Below are positions 1-10,049 of a DNA stretch of 64,000 bases, one piece after another. The position numbers were made by a program, and so were the translations under genes. How positions within the stretch are numbered: position 1 is the stretch's first letter; each line of letters begins with the position of its first letter. Source of the stretch: Cercophora sp. LCS_1 (lineage: Eukaryota; Ascomycota; Sordariomycetes; Sordariales; Lasiosphaeriaceae); assembly GCA_036250225.1 (NCBI GenBank), contig JAPZLL010000020.1:372001-436000 (forward strand), read 5' to 3'. The notes under the pieces were generated by a model. It was not told the DNA's origin and made no database searches. It was given only the letters and a program-made list of their open reading frames with translations.

Positions 1-864
1 GAGGGGCATCATATAGCTGCAGACCGGACCCAATGACATTTGACCACAGCTAGCACACACATAAATGTAAAGTGTTTGTAGGCTTGACACGATCCGGGTG
101 GAAATACTACCGGCTATCCCTAGACCTAGACAGTAATCTTGGGAAACCTTCATTTCGGTCTACTCTTCACAGCTATCCTTCACTTGGCGCAGTACCTACT
201 TATTAAGATAGCTCACGAGATCAAATCTCCGGGCTGGTCAACGTCACATCCGCCCTACTCCCTTCCGGGGAACATCATTTCGCCGCCTCAACTAGATAGT
301 CAAGACCCTCGGTGGTGCCTTTTGTGCAAACAGGTTTTACCAAGTTCCGATGTCACAGATCTTGAAGGTATAAAGCTAACAAGCGCTTCTTCCCTTTGCT
401 CTCCAAATTCACGGGATGCATACTGCTACCCGTTTCAGGGACAGATTAAACAGTGTTTCGTCGGTGTCTTGTCTCAGTTACACGAAGGCTTGCTACCATG
501 GGTCGCCATGATGCACCATCTTACCATTCTCCCAGTGTTTTCCACACTGCTGGTAAAGACCCTTCCCTCAAACAATACCAACATGCAACTGACCCCACCG
601 TCCCAGGGTCACCCCTTAGGCAAATTGGCCCTCAACCAAGCCATCTTCCAGTCCCTTGTAATGAGCTCGATGCGTATACAAACCCCCTTGGCCCGACGCG
701 ACGACGGCGACGACCAACCATGTGTCGCCCGAAGTGGGGTGGTGATGCCCTCATTCCAGCACGGTTTCAGCACTGGTATGGCCGTTCCGGCGCGCAGGGA
801 TACGAATCACCAGTTGCCAGGGAGACCATTCGTGTATATAGGGAGCCTTTCAGGCCCCAGATAG
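1..864. other. no supported gene
   Basis: Two overlapping forward frames are open here, but neither starts at a convincing ATG with coding character. The ATG pair at about 507 precedes a hydrophobic stretch that could be a signal peptide of the gene starting downstream; exons linking it to the segment at 865 could not be fixed. Confidence 0.3.
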
Positions 865-1457
865 CTTTCTTTCTTCAGACAATTCTACAAGTTGTTGCTG
901 GCCGCTCTCCATCATCTCAATTCTCCGCCTTGCACAAGATTTCCAGCCTTGATTACGGCCGTGCAACACCATGGCACGTCGGCTGTGCCGTCATGGCAAC
1001 AGGTGACAAAAAGACCATCAAGGCATTTACATTGCCCCTCTGCATTCTCCACTCCCTAACAAGAGACCCAGGATCTCAAGGACGAGATCCGTTCATCAGG
1101 TCTAAACTACACATTGCCCTGTCCGGGGTGCTTACGTCTCGGGTGTCAGGATACATCGGCTGTTTACTTTTGCAGGGTGAGCTCGCACCATGTCTCGATT
1201 GGTCCAAGACGCCGCTGCTAACGTTTAACGCGCAGTATCTCGACGGCGGAGTCACTGTTCCATATCATGCTATCGCGTTCCAAGTTGAGGGGATACTCGA
1301 GGCCGGTTGCTGTCCCACCAGTACCTCGCTTGCGGCTGGGTCGGCAGACGAGAACTGGATTGTGTGGGTTGGCTATGGGAACTGCAATGGTCCCAAGGAA
1401 AGCAAGCCTGATTATTATCCGTATCCTGGAGAGAATGTGAATCCGCCTTGTCAGTGA
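865..1457 (+). CDS. unidentified cysteine-containing protein, 3' exons (5' end unresolved)
   Basis: Three segments join in phase: about 865-1002, 1072-1176 and 1236-1457. The introns are 1003-1071 (GTGACA donor, CTAAC branch, CAG) and 1177-1235 (GTGAGC donor, GCTAAC branch, CAG). The spliced product reads continuously, with features such as LNYTLPCPGCLRLGCQD, then YLDGGVTVPYHAIAF, ending GENVNPPCQ before TGA at 1455. Cysteines are frequent (CPGC, CC, GNCN), which suggests a secreted, disulphide-bonded protein, but I do not recognise a family. The start codon and upstream exons are unknown; an ATG near 507 followed by a hydrophobic run is one candidate. The spliced frame differs from the long unspliced frame, so unspliced translation misreads the middle of the protein. 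The exon structure is fairly certain; identity is unknown. Confidence 0.5.
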
Positions 1458-1600
1458 GGACGTAGTCTGAGGGTGTGAGTTTACGTTCCCAGCGAGTGAA
1501 TAGGGCTCGAGCGCGGGATGACAGGGCTCGATGTTGACACTCAATGCCACAACTGTAGCCTGAGGGTACTAGAAACTACCAACGATAATTTCAACCCGAC

Positions 1601-2685
1601 TCAGAGAATAGCAATCGCGTTCGGGGGCGACGCCACCAAGCCCGGGTGATTCAATGGCGCCGACGTCAACAAGAAGCTATACCGTCCCACCTCCTTGCAA
1701 TATTCGCCCAACGCCTTGAGATCCCACAGCTCACCAATCGGCAGACCGAACCCGTTCAAGAACCACCGATGCAAGACTGCCACCCGTTAGCACAACCCAC
1801 CATCTTCATTGTCGGCCGAGAGACAAACTCACCCAAATCCGCAATGTCCCCCAAACTCCCATCCTCCTTGACCGGCGGCAGCGCCTCAAAAGCATGCGCA
1901 TCCCCCGCCACCGCCGCAATCCTGTGATTCCAAATCCACCTCGCCGTCTCCGTACTCCCATGCACACCGCTCAACGTCGTCTTTGCAAACTTTGCAAAAT
2001 CCTCCTGCGTCGGCGCAGCCAGCATGTCGGTATACCCCGTCCTGACCAACAAGATGTCCCCATACTTGAACTCGACCCCCTCCCACTTGGCCACCTCCTC
2101 AATCTCCTGCACCGTAATCCGATGCCCGTCAAGCGGATGATACGCCTCCCCCTTGGTCTCCTCCACCCACCGCTTATAGTCAATCAACACCCCGCGTCCC
2201 ACAACCCCACCGCGCTTGTGCCAGTGATCAATCGTCGGCAGCGTATTCTCATTCTCCGCCGTGTCGCTGACCGAAAGCTTTTCTTCAGTCGGCTCGAACC
2301 CGTTGTAGGTAACCAGCGGATCACCATGCGTAATATGCACGAGCGAGTCCCACTGCGACGAGAACTGCGTGTTGAAGGTCAGCTCGTCGTCCCAGCCGTC
2401 GGTTTCCATGCCCAGCGACTTGAGAGTTTTGGGCGTGTGCACGGGCGGCTTGCGGTGCGGAAAGGGAAACTTGATGCCGTTGAGCGGCCAGTTGAGGGAG
2501 ATGGGCACGCCGGATTTGACTTCGGCTGCGGCGGCGGCGACGATGGACGGGGTAAGGAAGTTGAGGGTGCCGTAGACGTCTTTTTTGTCGGCCGAGTCGA
2601 AGACGCCCCAGGCGAAGCCTTGGGGTTGGCCTGCGACGGGGGGCAGGTCGTCAAAGTCGGGGACGGTGGTGGGGTCGATGGGCAT
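1601..2685 (-). CDS. cyclase / kynurenine-formamidase-like family hydrolase
   Basis: Two exons, 2685-1833 and 1776-1601, are separated by a 56-nt intron (GTGAGT donor, GCTAAC branch, CAG) and give 342 residues. The start is the ATG at 2685. The protein has the layout of the fungal branch of the Cyclase family (PF04199): an N-terminal DDLPP segment, WPLNGIKFPFPHR, then SQWDSLVHI where bacterial members carry the metal-binding HxGTHxD motif, a central GVLIDYKRW, and GVHGSTETARWIWNH. The C-terminal exon carries VLHRWFLNGFGLPIGELWDL, typical of these proteins. Family members hydrolyse or dehydrate small cyclic or amide substrates; the substrate here cannot be told. It is divergently transcribed from the Baeyer-Villiger monooxygenase 1.3 kb away, which fits a shared pathway of oxygen insertion followed by hydrolysis, but this is inference. 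Confidence 0.88.
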
Positions 2686-3960
2686 TGTGACGGATGGATG
2701 GATTTGGAGAGAGTTCTAGAGAAGTGCGAAGGGATCAGGGTTGCAGATAGGTCTGAAGGCGATGCACGGGTGGATCGGACGGCGGAGCTGGGAGCAGGGA
2801 GATGGATGAAGGATGGGATGAGGGTGGCCAAGTGTGAGGAAAGAGGTCAACATATTTCCGACTCCCAGGGCAGGCGCGCTGGGTCCCCGGCTCTGCGGGG
2901 CCAGTGTCAACCATTGGCGCCCAGCCCACCCGACAGCACCAGTATTCGCGCGGAAGGTTGACTGACTACTTGGACCTAACCCGTTGTGGAGCCATGGGAC
3001 TGGGGTGTGGAGAAGGGTTGGCGATCCCACTGTCGAACCGGATCCCGATCCAACGGCGACATTTGGCGCGCGATGCTCGGCCTTTCTCGCACCCGAGTCC
3101 CCATCCTTCAGGATTGGAAAGACTGACGTTTCGGGAGTGTCGCCTAACGTGGAAATTTTGCAACGAATGCTCTCACCAGGGAACTGCATGTTGTTGGTGC
3201 AAGTGAGCAGCCACTCAATTGCCAAGACTTCCATCGCAACCCCTGTCATCTGACCCTGGTCGAGGAGTCGGCCCCCGCACCCCGCCTGCCACCCGATCGG
3301 CGCCATCTCTATCGCTGGCCGCTAGCAGATCGAGCTTCCTAAATGTGGAAATGGACGTTGAAATAAAGTTGCCTGGCGTTGTTTTCCTGAACAAGAAACA
3401 TAAGAACTTGCAATAGTTGCCAAGCCAGGTTCCAGTATCTCTGTTCCTCGTCCCGGGATTCGTGAGCACAATGTCAGACAAACCCACTGTCATGCTGATG
3501 TGACGGCGGGGCAAGGAGGGGTAGTGCTGGTCTCAACCGCATCCAGAATGCTACCTGCAGACAATCGACCCTTACATCCCGGCTGACCAATCGTCGGTCA
3601 TCGCGAGCCCGCCGAGCTGGATCAATCCTACACAACAGAGGCACAGTTTCCGCTCTGTTGCCCCGGTTGGAACGGTGAGCCGCCTGGTTGCACTATTCCG
3701 GAACATGGAGGAGAAGACATGTCTCGGTTGGCGAATACGATTCGTCTTCGCTCTCGGTCTCGGGATGCGTGCTGCAGGCATCACCTGTTGGTCTGTTGGG
3801 GACCGCGACGTGGGATGTCCCAGGGAAGGAGCTCGGCGCTAATCCACCGCGGAATCCGTGCGGATAAGGACAGCGATCAGCAACACAAATACCCTTCAGG
3901 GTCCCCGCCCAGCAGTGTGCTTTTTTCCAGGATCGATCAGGTCCGCAGCTCACAGCAAAG
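2686..3960. promoter_or_regulatory. divergent intergenic region, cyclase / BVMO
   Basis: About 1.3 kb between two divergent start codons with no supported gene; frames here overlap one another without conserved features. It presumably holds both promoters. No specific operator was identified. Confidence 0.4.
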
Positions 3961-5937
3961 ATGGCGGCGAATGAACAAGACGCAGCAGGTGCGCAAGTGC
4001 CCAGCGCCGAAGACCTCAAGCTTTACGCAATCCAGCAAAAATACGCCGCCGAAGCAGCGAAGCGCGTCCGTCCCGAATTCGACGGCCAGTTCATCGCCCT
4101 GCAAAATGCGGAGGAGAGGTTCCGCGCATTAGGCGAGGATCCGTGGGCCGACCACGAGGCTCTCAACGCCCAGCAAAACATCAAAGATGGCGAGCAGTAC
4201 AAGTTCGTTATTCTCGGCGGCGGATTCGGCGGCATGATCCTCGCCGTTCGCTTGATTGAGGCTGGTCTTGCCAACGGACCAAACGACGTGCGCATCATCG
4301 AAAATGGTGGGGGCTTTGGCGGCACCTGGTACTGGAACCGCTACCCGGGGCTGCACTGCGACGTCGAGAGCTACACCTACCTCCCGCTTCTCGAAGAGAC
4401 CGGCTACATGCCCAAGTCCAAGTACTCGCCGGGCGAGGAGATCCGTGAACATGCTGAGCGCATCGCCACCCAGTACAAGCTGCACGATAAAGCCGTCTTC
4501 CGCTCCAAGGTCAACACCGCCCAGTGGGACGACGATAAGCAGCTGTGGAACCTGAGCGTCACCGAAGGCCGCGGCCCCAACGACCCCGCCCGCGACTTCA
4601 ACATCAAAGCCAACTACTTCCTCACTGCGACGGGTGTCTTCCCCCGCCCCCAAGTCCCCAAGATTCCAGGCCTGGGCACTTTTGCAGGACCCATGTTCCA
4701 CACCGCGCGCTGGGACTACAACGTCACCGGCGGCTCCCAAGCCGACCCGACCCTCACCAACCTCCAAGGCAAACGAGTAGGCATTCTCGGCACTGGCGCT
4801 ACAGCCGTGCAAGCCATTCCCCATCTGGCCAAGTACGCCAAAGAGCTCTACGTCTTCCAGCGCACAGCCTCCAACGTCTGGTCGCGCGGCCAAAAGCCAA
4901 CGGACCCAGAAGAGTGGAAGACCAAGATTGCCAACAAGGAGGGCTGGCAACCCGAGCGCATGCGCAACTTCAACACCCACCTGACCAACAACACGACACC
5001 CGACCAGCCCAACCTCGTTGGTGACGAGTGGACAAACCTCCCGTCGTACTGCGCCAGCGTCGGCTGTCCCAAATGGGGCTACATCGACCCCACGCCTGAA
5101 GCCATCGGCATTCACGTCGGCCGTCTGCTCAAGCTCGATCTCCCACGCACCGAGGCCGGACGCGCTCGAACAGATGAGATTGTCAAGGACAAGGAAACGG
5201 CCGACAAGCTCAAGGGGTGGTACCCCGTTTGGTGCAAGCGCCCGACTTTCAGCGATGAGTACCTGCAGACGTTCAACAAGGAGGGCGTCAAGCTGGTTGA
5301 TACAGATGGCAAGGGCGTCGACTCTGCCAACGAGAGGGGATTGGTTGTCAACGGGGTTGAGTACCCGCTTGATATCCTGGTCTTGAGCACCGGATTCATC
5401 ACTCCCATTGAAGGCGCCGGTGACCCGTCGGTCCGCGCGGCTGTGAAGATCATTGGTCGGGATGGGAAGAGTCTCAGTGACAAGTGGACTGAGAAGGGCG
5501 CGACGACGTTGCACGGTTTGTTCACGAATGGGTTCCCCAACCTGTTCTTTCAGAGTCCGCTGCAGGCATCGTCGGGTGCGAATTATGTGTACTCGATTGA
5601 GACTTGGACGAAGCATATCGTTGAGATCATCAAGGAGGCCGAGAAGAGAGTCCAGGGGCAGAGGGCTGTCGTCGAGCCGGGTGTCGTTGCTGAGGAGCAG
5701 TGGAGCGGGGAGATTATGAGGCACGGGGCGTACTATGCTGGTCTGATGGGGTGCACGCCAGGGTATATCACAGGTGAGGGTTCGCTGTCGGTTTTGCCGT
5801 CGGATCCGGCCGAGATGATGAAGAAGGCAAGGTTAGGCACATGGAGTTTCGGGTTGGAGAGTTTTATCGAGGTGATTGAGAAGTTTAGGGCCGAAGGGTT
5901 CCAAGGGGTTGAGGTATCCGGAGTGTACCTCAATTAA
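3961..5937 (+). CDS. Baeyer-Villiger monooxygenase (class B flavoprotein)
   Basis: A single exon of 658 residues starting at the ATG at 3961. It carries the first Rossmann motif GGGFGG (86-91), the GGTWYWNRYPG signature (120-130), and the Baeyer-Villiger fingerprint FxGxxxHxxxW as FAGPMFHTARW (241-251). A second nucleotide-binding motif, GILGTGATA, follows at 274-282, and LSTGF lies near residue 480. The N-terminal extension of about 75 residues before the FAD domain is typical of the larger fungal members. Such enzymes use FAD, NADPH and O2 to turn ketones into esters or lactones. Neighbours are a divergent cyclase-family hydrolase and a convergent lipocalin-like gene, so a lactone-forming then hydrolysing route is plausible. 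The frame is intact and all motifs are present; the substrate is unknown. Confidence 0.95.
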   Translation: MAANEQDAAGAQVPSAEDLKLYAIQQKYAAEAAKRVRPEFDGQFIALQNAEERFRALGEDPWADHEALNAQQNIKDGEQYKFVILGGGFGGMILAVRLIEAGLANGPNDVRIIENGGGFGGTWYWNRYPGLHCDVESYTYLPLLEETGYMPKSKYSPGEEIREHAERIATQYKLHDKAVFRSKVNTAQWDDDKQLWNLSVTEGRGPNDPARDFNIKANYFLTATGVFPRPQVPKIPGLGTFAGPMFHTARWDYNVTGGSQADPTLTNLQGKRVGILGTGATAVQAIPHLAKYAKELYVFQRTASNVWSRGQKPTDPEEWKTKIANKEGWQPERMRNFNTHLTNNTTPDQPNLVGDEWTNLPSYCASVGCPKWGYIDPTPEAIGIHVGRLLKLDLPRTEAGRARTDEIVKDKETADKLKGWYPVWCKRPTFSDEYLQTFNKEGVKLVDTDGKGVDSANERGLVVNGVEYPLDILVLSTGFITPIEGAGDPSVRAAVKIIGRDGKSLSDKWTEKGATTLHGLFTNGFPNLFFQSPLQASSGANYVYSIETWTKHIVEIIKEAEKRVQGQRAVVEPGVVAEEQWSGEIMRHGAYYAGLMGCTPGYITGEGSLSVLPSDPAEMMKKARLGTWSFGLESFIEVIEKFRAEGFQGVEVSGVYLN

Positions 5938-6044
5938 GGAACACTAGTATTCCTCAAATCGGTCAACATGAATGATTGGGCACAAGGATGAAATACAAAG
6001 GTCTTTTGCATCAACACTAGTATCGCATAACCCTAGTGCCCTAC

Positions 6045-6607
6045 CTACTGTCCCGACAACGACGCACCCGGGATCTTCTTCCACCAAATCTCGGCATAAA
6101 ACTCCCCACTCGCACTCCTCGCCGCAACCCGGAAATACGTCCCGTCATTCTTGACCTTGACCACGGTGTAATTCCTCACAAACGTCAGCCCCTCCATCGT
6201 CGGCACACTCGCCACCTCAATCGGCCCATGCAGCAGCTGTCCCTCCGTCTCCGTCGCCGGCACCGACTCGTTCAGCCGAAAAGGCCCGGCATACGACAAC
6301 GCATGTTTTCCCACGAGCGCCCAGTCCGCATCCGAGTCGTTTGCTTTTGGCGCCCAGTTGATATTCGTCGGCCGCATCGTCGGATCCCGCGCCGCCATGT
6401 TGGCCGACATGTAGCCCCATGGCGTGTAGGTGATGATTCCGAAGGCGCCGAGGCCGAGGGGGTTTGGATCTTCGATTCCGTTGCGCCAGCTGCCATGATC
6501 AGTTTGCGTCTCCGGGTTAATGATAGAGAGGTGACGTATTACCTGGTGTTGTTGACCATGGAGTAGCTGCCCGCCAGGGCACGAATGATTTTCTCGGGCT
6601 TGACCAT
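6045..6607 (-). CDS. lipocalin-like domain protein
   Basis: Two exons, 6607-6543 and 6489-6045, with a 53-nt intron (GTAATA donor, CAG acceptor), encode 169 residues. The short first exon gives MVKPEKIIRALAGSYSMVNN and splices to SWRNGIEDPNPLG. The second exon carries the family pattern GIITYTPWGYMSANM, then LSYAGPF and GPIEVASVP, ending in a short tail. This is the fungal/bacterial Lipocalin_5-like fold (PF13924): small cytosolic beta-barrel proteins often found beside oxidoreductases and sometimes acting in polyketide or terpenoid tailoring. It lies tail to tail with the BVMO, 107 bp between stops. Its place in that group suggests a ligand-handling or isomerase-type role, which is inference. 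Without splicing, the first 40 residues would be missed. Confidence 0.85.
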
Positions 6608-7447
6608 TTTTCGTTTTGTTCTGCTGGAGCGAGATTTGTCTGTCGGGAGATGCACCCGCCTCAATCCTCCGTGGAATGATTGTTCTTATAGGTACCTACC
6701 CAACTAATCCCACCCCCGAGGATCATCGGGGCGTAATAATACTACGCCACACCATAAACAGGGTCGTATAATCCTTTTGCGGTTGAGGGTACAACCATGA
6801 CCGGGTTACACGACGAGACTATCCCTCAAAGGAATGGCGAAATGCTGACGGCTTACATTCGATATATTGCACACGAGCGGCTCGGGATGGAAGGTGGGGA
6901 ATGAGGGTCGCATGTACTGGGACCGAAGCATCCCTTTTCGATATTGTTGTTCGCCTGGCCTGGGGAGATGAGGTTGCATCGTTTGATTGTCCGATCCCAT
7001 CTTTGGTGAGTTTGGCCCCCAAGACTATGGGTACTTTTCCGAGGCTCGGATTCGGGACCCATGGCTGTGGGTGGGAAGTTGCAGCCTGTTGTGCTTGTTA
7101 CACAGGATTGAGATTGGGAACGAGTGTGTGATGCAAATGGTTACCCGGGAATGGGAGGGGTGACGTCGGCGTGCGGTTGTGTTGTATTTGAGTTGTCCAT
7201 GGTGCCTGGCGGCGGACCAGACTTTGTTCCACAGCTGCCAAGATGACGTTTGGACAAAAGAATTACGGGAGACGGTTAGGCTACAAGATACCACGCAATT
7301 CCTCATTTTACACTACTTTGGAAGCAGTCGGGCAAATTGTTACAAATTTTATAAACAACTCCTGCCACACATGCCGCACTTGCCGGCCGTTTGTGTCCAC
7401 CAAAGGGGACGGAACGCAACCTCGAAGCGAGCGGCAATGAGTATTAC
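6608..7447. other. intergenic, nothing supported
   Basis: About 840 bp with only short overlapping frames in both directions and no splice-consistent coding signal. It includes the upstream region of the lipocalin-like gene. Confidence 0.4.
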
Positions 7448-7626
7448 CTAATCGAGAAGGATCTCGTTCGAGTCATCGAGTCCATCGGTCTTCTCGTCCA
7501 GGTGCTGTGGTAGCAGAGCCTCCAATGCCAGACCGCCCTCCGCAAAAGACTTGAAGAAACGCCCCCCTAAATCATGGCCACAAGATCAGCAAATGCGCTG
7601 CTGAGCTTCTCCTCGCTGCCATGCAT
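7448..7626 (-). pseudogene. short coding remnant
   Basis: On the minus strand, a possible acceptor (TTCAG) at about 7629-7627 is followed by MHGSEEKLSSAFADLVAMI and a TAG. The adjoining frame then reads LGGRFFKSFAEGGLALEALL, continuing to HLDEKTDGLDDSNEILLD before a TAG at 7450-7448. The two halves look like one protein tail broken by a one-base shift. No family is recognised and no upstream exons were found, so this is probably a decayed 3' end. It could instead be the terminal exon of a gene whose 5' part was lost. Confidence 0.35.
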
Positions 7627-7891
7627 CTGAAGTAAAACCTTGTCACAGTGGCCCGCCTAATACTTCCTGTCACACTTGGGTGGGGGATGGTTTAAGCGGA
7701 GGGTTGCCAGGGTCCCAAGGTCGGCAAACCAGTCGCCGTGCCGAGGAGATGAGACCCCTGTAGATGAGAAGCTCTGCCCAATTCATCCAGTCAATAGCAA
7801 AACCAGGCGCCTCAGAAGGGCTCTTCTGCCAGGGCAGAACAAGAACCGCAGAAAAAAAACGCGCATTCAAGCGGACCCTTTACTGTGACAA

Positions 7892-8755
7892 TCAAAACTC
7901 ATACCGACAAAGCACAAACGTCTCCCTGGTGACCCTAAATAGTCCCAATAACCAAAAGAACCCCCTCAGCACCACCCCTAGCCTCCTCCTAGCCTCGGTA
8001 TCAGCGCTCACAAACGGCACAACCTCAACCGCCCTCAACCTATCATACAACCCCTCCAATCCCCTGGGACCAATCCCCCACCTTACCCATTGCACGCCCT
8101 CCTCATCCGTCTTCCACATGAGCGAAAAGACTTTCTGCACCTTCTTCGTCAGCCAGCTCGACGCATCAGTAACAATCTCGCCACCCTTTTCCCCAAACCG
8201 CGTACACAGCGCGACAACCATCTTCTCTCCCAGCACCGGATCCAAATAACTCGTCAAACCCTCCATCACCACAATCGTTGGCCGATCATTCGGCAAACCA
8301 GCAATGAACGGCTCATCCGTCGCGGACCCAGCTAGAAGCGTGTAATCCCGTCCCTGGATGTCAGGTACCACTTGCGTTCGCAGGTCGACAACATCCGGGA
8401 GATCCACATCAATCCATCGAACAGAGGGGCTCCAATCGAGTCTGTGAGCGCGCGTGTCGAGCCCGCACCCGAGATGGACGACAGTGGCGACGGGGTGTTT
8501 GGCGAGGAAGGAACGGACCCAGTTGTCGAGATGGTGGCCGCGGACGCCAACGGTGTAGATTGCACCGCTAGCGACGCCGATTTTGGAGAAGTCGTGCGAA
8601 ATGTTGTTGACGACGGCGGTGGCGTGTGGGTCGTTGAGGATGGGGTGGGCGGAAAGGGAGTCGAGGTGGCGGGCGTAGAGGGTGATGAGGAGGGTGGATT
8701 GGACGCCGGTTAGGGTGACTTTTGGTTTTTGGGGTGAAACTATCGGCATTGCCAT
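7892..8755 (-). CDS. LCM/PPM1-like S-adenosylmethionine-dependent methyltransferase
   Basis: A single exon of 287 residues starting at the ATG at 8755. It has the N-terminal VTLTGVQSTLLITLYARHLD segment, the SAM-binding motif VVHLGCGLDTRAHRL (about 92-106), the acidic ribose-binding stretch WIDVDLPDVVDLR, then VVMEGLTSYLD and a hydrophobic C-terminus. This is the leucine-carboxyl-methyltransferase superfamily (PF04072), whose secondary-metabolism members O-methylate small molecules (tetracenomycin-type) and whose housekeeping members methylate PP2A. At 287 aa, with this N-terminus, it resembles the small-molecule type. It reads in the same direction as the lipocalin-like gene 1.3 kb away and may belong to the cyclase/BVMO group, but spacing does not prove it. 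Confidence 0.85.
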   Translation of the reverse strand: MAMPIVSPQKPKVTLTGVQSTLLITLYARHLDSLSAHPILNDPHATAVVNNISHDFSKIGVASGAIYTVGVRGHHLDNWVRSFLAKHPVATVVHLGCGLDTRAHRLDWSPSVRWIDVDLPDVVDLRTQVVPDIQGRDYTLLAGSATDEPFIAGLPNDRPTIVVMEGLTSYLDPVLGEKMVVALCTRFGEKGGEIVTDASSWLTKKVQKVFSLMWKTDEEGVQWVRWGIGPRGLEGLYDRLRAVEVVPFVSADTEARRRLGVVLRGFFWLLGLFRVTRETFVLCRYEF

Positions 8756-9110
8756 GGCCGAAGGCGTTGTATTGTGGCACGGGAAGTGGTGTGTGTGAGG
8801 TGAAGAAATGAGGAGGTGCGGAGGTGAGTTTGCGGGGTCTCTGGACGTCGATAGTTGCTAACCGTGTTCGTCGTGCAACACATCCCAATTCGACAAGCTG
8901 TTATGCAACTTAGCCAATTTGGTTCTCTCACAGCTGCCTACGGTGGCTGGAGTTGATTCGCTCGCTCCTTCCTTCTCTGCATGGGCAGCGAAGCTTGCAG
9001 CGCTTATCGGTGGGTTGATACGGGCCAGAGACTTTGGGAAGAGCGTCCCACCGCCATGCGACGATTGCTGGTGAAGCGCCTCCACCTGTCTTTCACGCGG
9101 TGCCTCGTCA
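8756..9110. other. intergenic, nothing supported
   Basis: About 350 bp upstream of the methyltransferase with only overlapping short frames; it presumably contains its promoter. Confidence 0.3.
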
Positions 9111-9113
9111 ACC

Positions 9114-9740
9114 GTGAATACTGACGCAGCTCAGTCAAAGACCGACATTGGAACGGTTTGGAATCATGAGCTCGAAAGGTTCAAGTCCGAACACCCGGAC
9201 TGCGAGATCGCCACATCCGAATCATGGAGTATCGACAGCATGAAGTGCCTTGCCGATCAACGCCGCACGGCTCTCGGCAACTGACGCAAGGCTGATCCTC
9301 CCGAGAGCAAGAGGGCGTGGCTCAAGGAAAAGCTGAAGAGCATGAGTGGCATTGCCGTCAAGGTGATTGAAGGTGCCGGCGCGCTTTCGTCCGGTGTTTT
9401 CGCGCCAGCTCCAGCAATTGCTGAAGTCCTCACATTTTTGCTAACCAAGGCGGGCGATCTCTCAGACCATCTTGATAACCTACAGGATTTCTTCGACGTC
9501 ACCAGACCTAGATCGTACATCTCGACTCGACTGTTCTGTGCGCGACGCTGGGGGCTGTGAAGGAACACAGGAAGTCCAGTGGAAGGATTGAGTTGGGGGT
9601 GAGGATGGTAGACACTAGGGTCCGACTGATTCAAAAGGACACGACAGAAATAAGCACAAAGATGCGGCATATTCACACAACCGTCAAATCCATCAAGGAC
9701 GAGGGTGCTTGGGTGGAGTATTGGAACCGGTATGTCTTTT
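9114..9740 (+). pseudogene. Goodbye-like N-terminal domain remnant of a STAND/NLR-type gene
   Basis: A forward frame runs from about 9114 through TVWNHELERFKSEHPDCEIA, is interrupted by TGA at 9282-9284, and resumes as WLKEKLKSMSGIAVKVIEG. It continues as FAPAPAIAEVLTFLLTKAG and then LDNLQDFFDVTRP. After about 9515 the coding signal moves to another frame (VLCATLGAVKEHRKSS, then RVRLIQKDTTEIST), so at least one frameshift is present as well. The pattern of a helical segment with FAP..AI, a VLTFLL-type core and an N..DFF region resembles the Goodbye domain found at the N-terminus of fungal NLR-like proteins. No NACHT/NB-ARC or repeat domain follows, so this is a truncated relic. The family assignment rests on pattern recall and should be tested. 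Confidence 0.45.
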
Positions 9741-10049
9741 GATGGTTTACGCTTTGTGGAATAATTACGACCGGGTACACGAGGAAATCTCTTCGAGGTT
9801 CTGAAGACTCATTGGTGTTGACAGGAGAGATATATTTGCTCCATACCGTAACGCGCAGACCACCTTTCCTGATCAACCCGCAGCGCCCTCCACTCGCAAC
9901 AAACCATGATCATCAGCCTCAACTTTCTGCTAACTGACTCAACGATCGCCTTCCGCGACACAACCTGTCCAATTAGACCCTTATCACCTTTGCAGGAACC
10001 ACCTGCTGCCCCATCATCCTCTGCTGCCTCCCTAACTGGATAGCACACC

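Noticed and set aside
1218..1550. minus-strand frame over the first gene
   Set aside because: Opposes the well-supported spliced exons 1072-1176 and 1236-1457 and lacks features.
4129..5724. 531-codon antisense frame opposite the Baeyer-Villiger gene
   Set aside because: It is the mirror of a strongly coding, GC3-rich frame and has no motif of its own; the sense strand carries all BVMO motifs.
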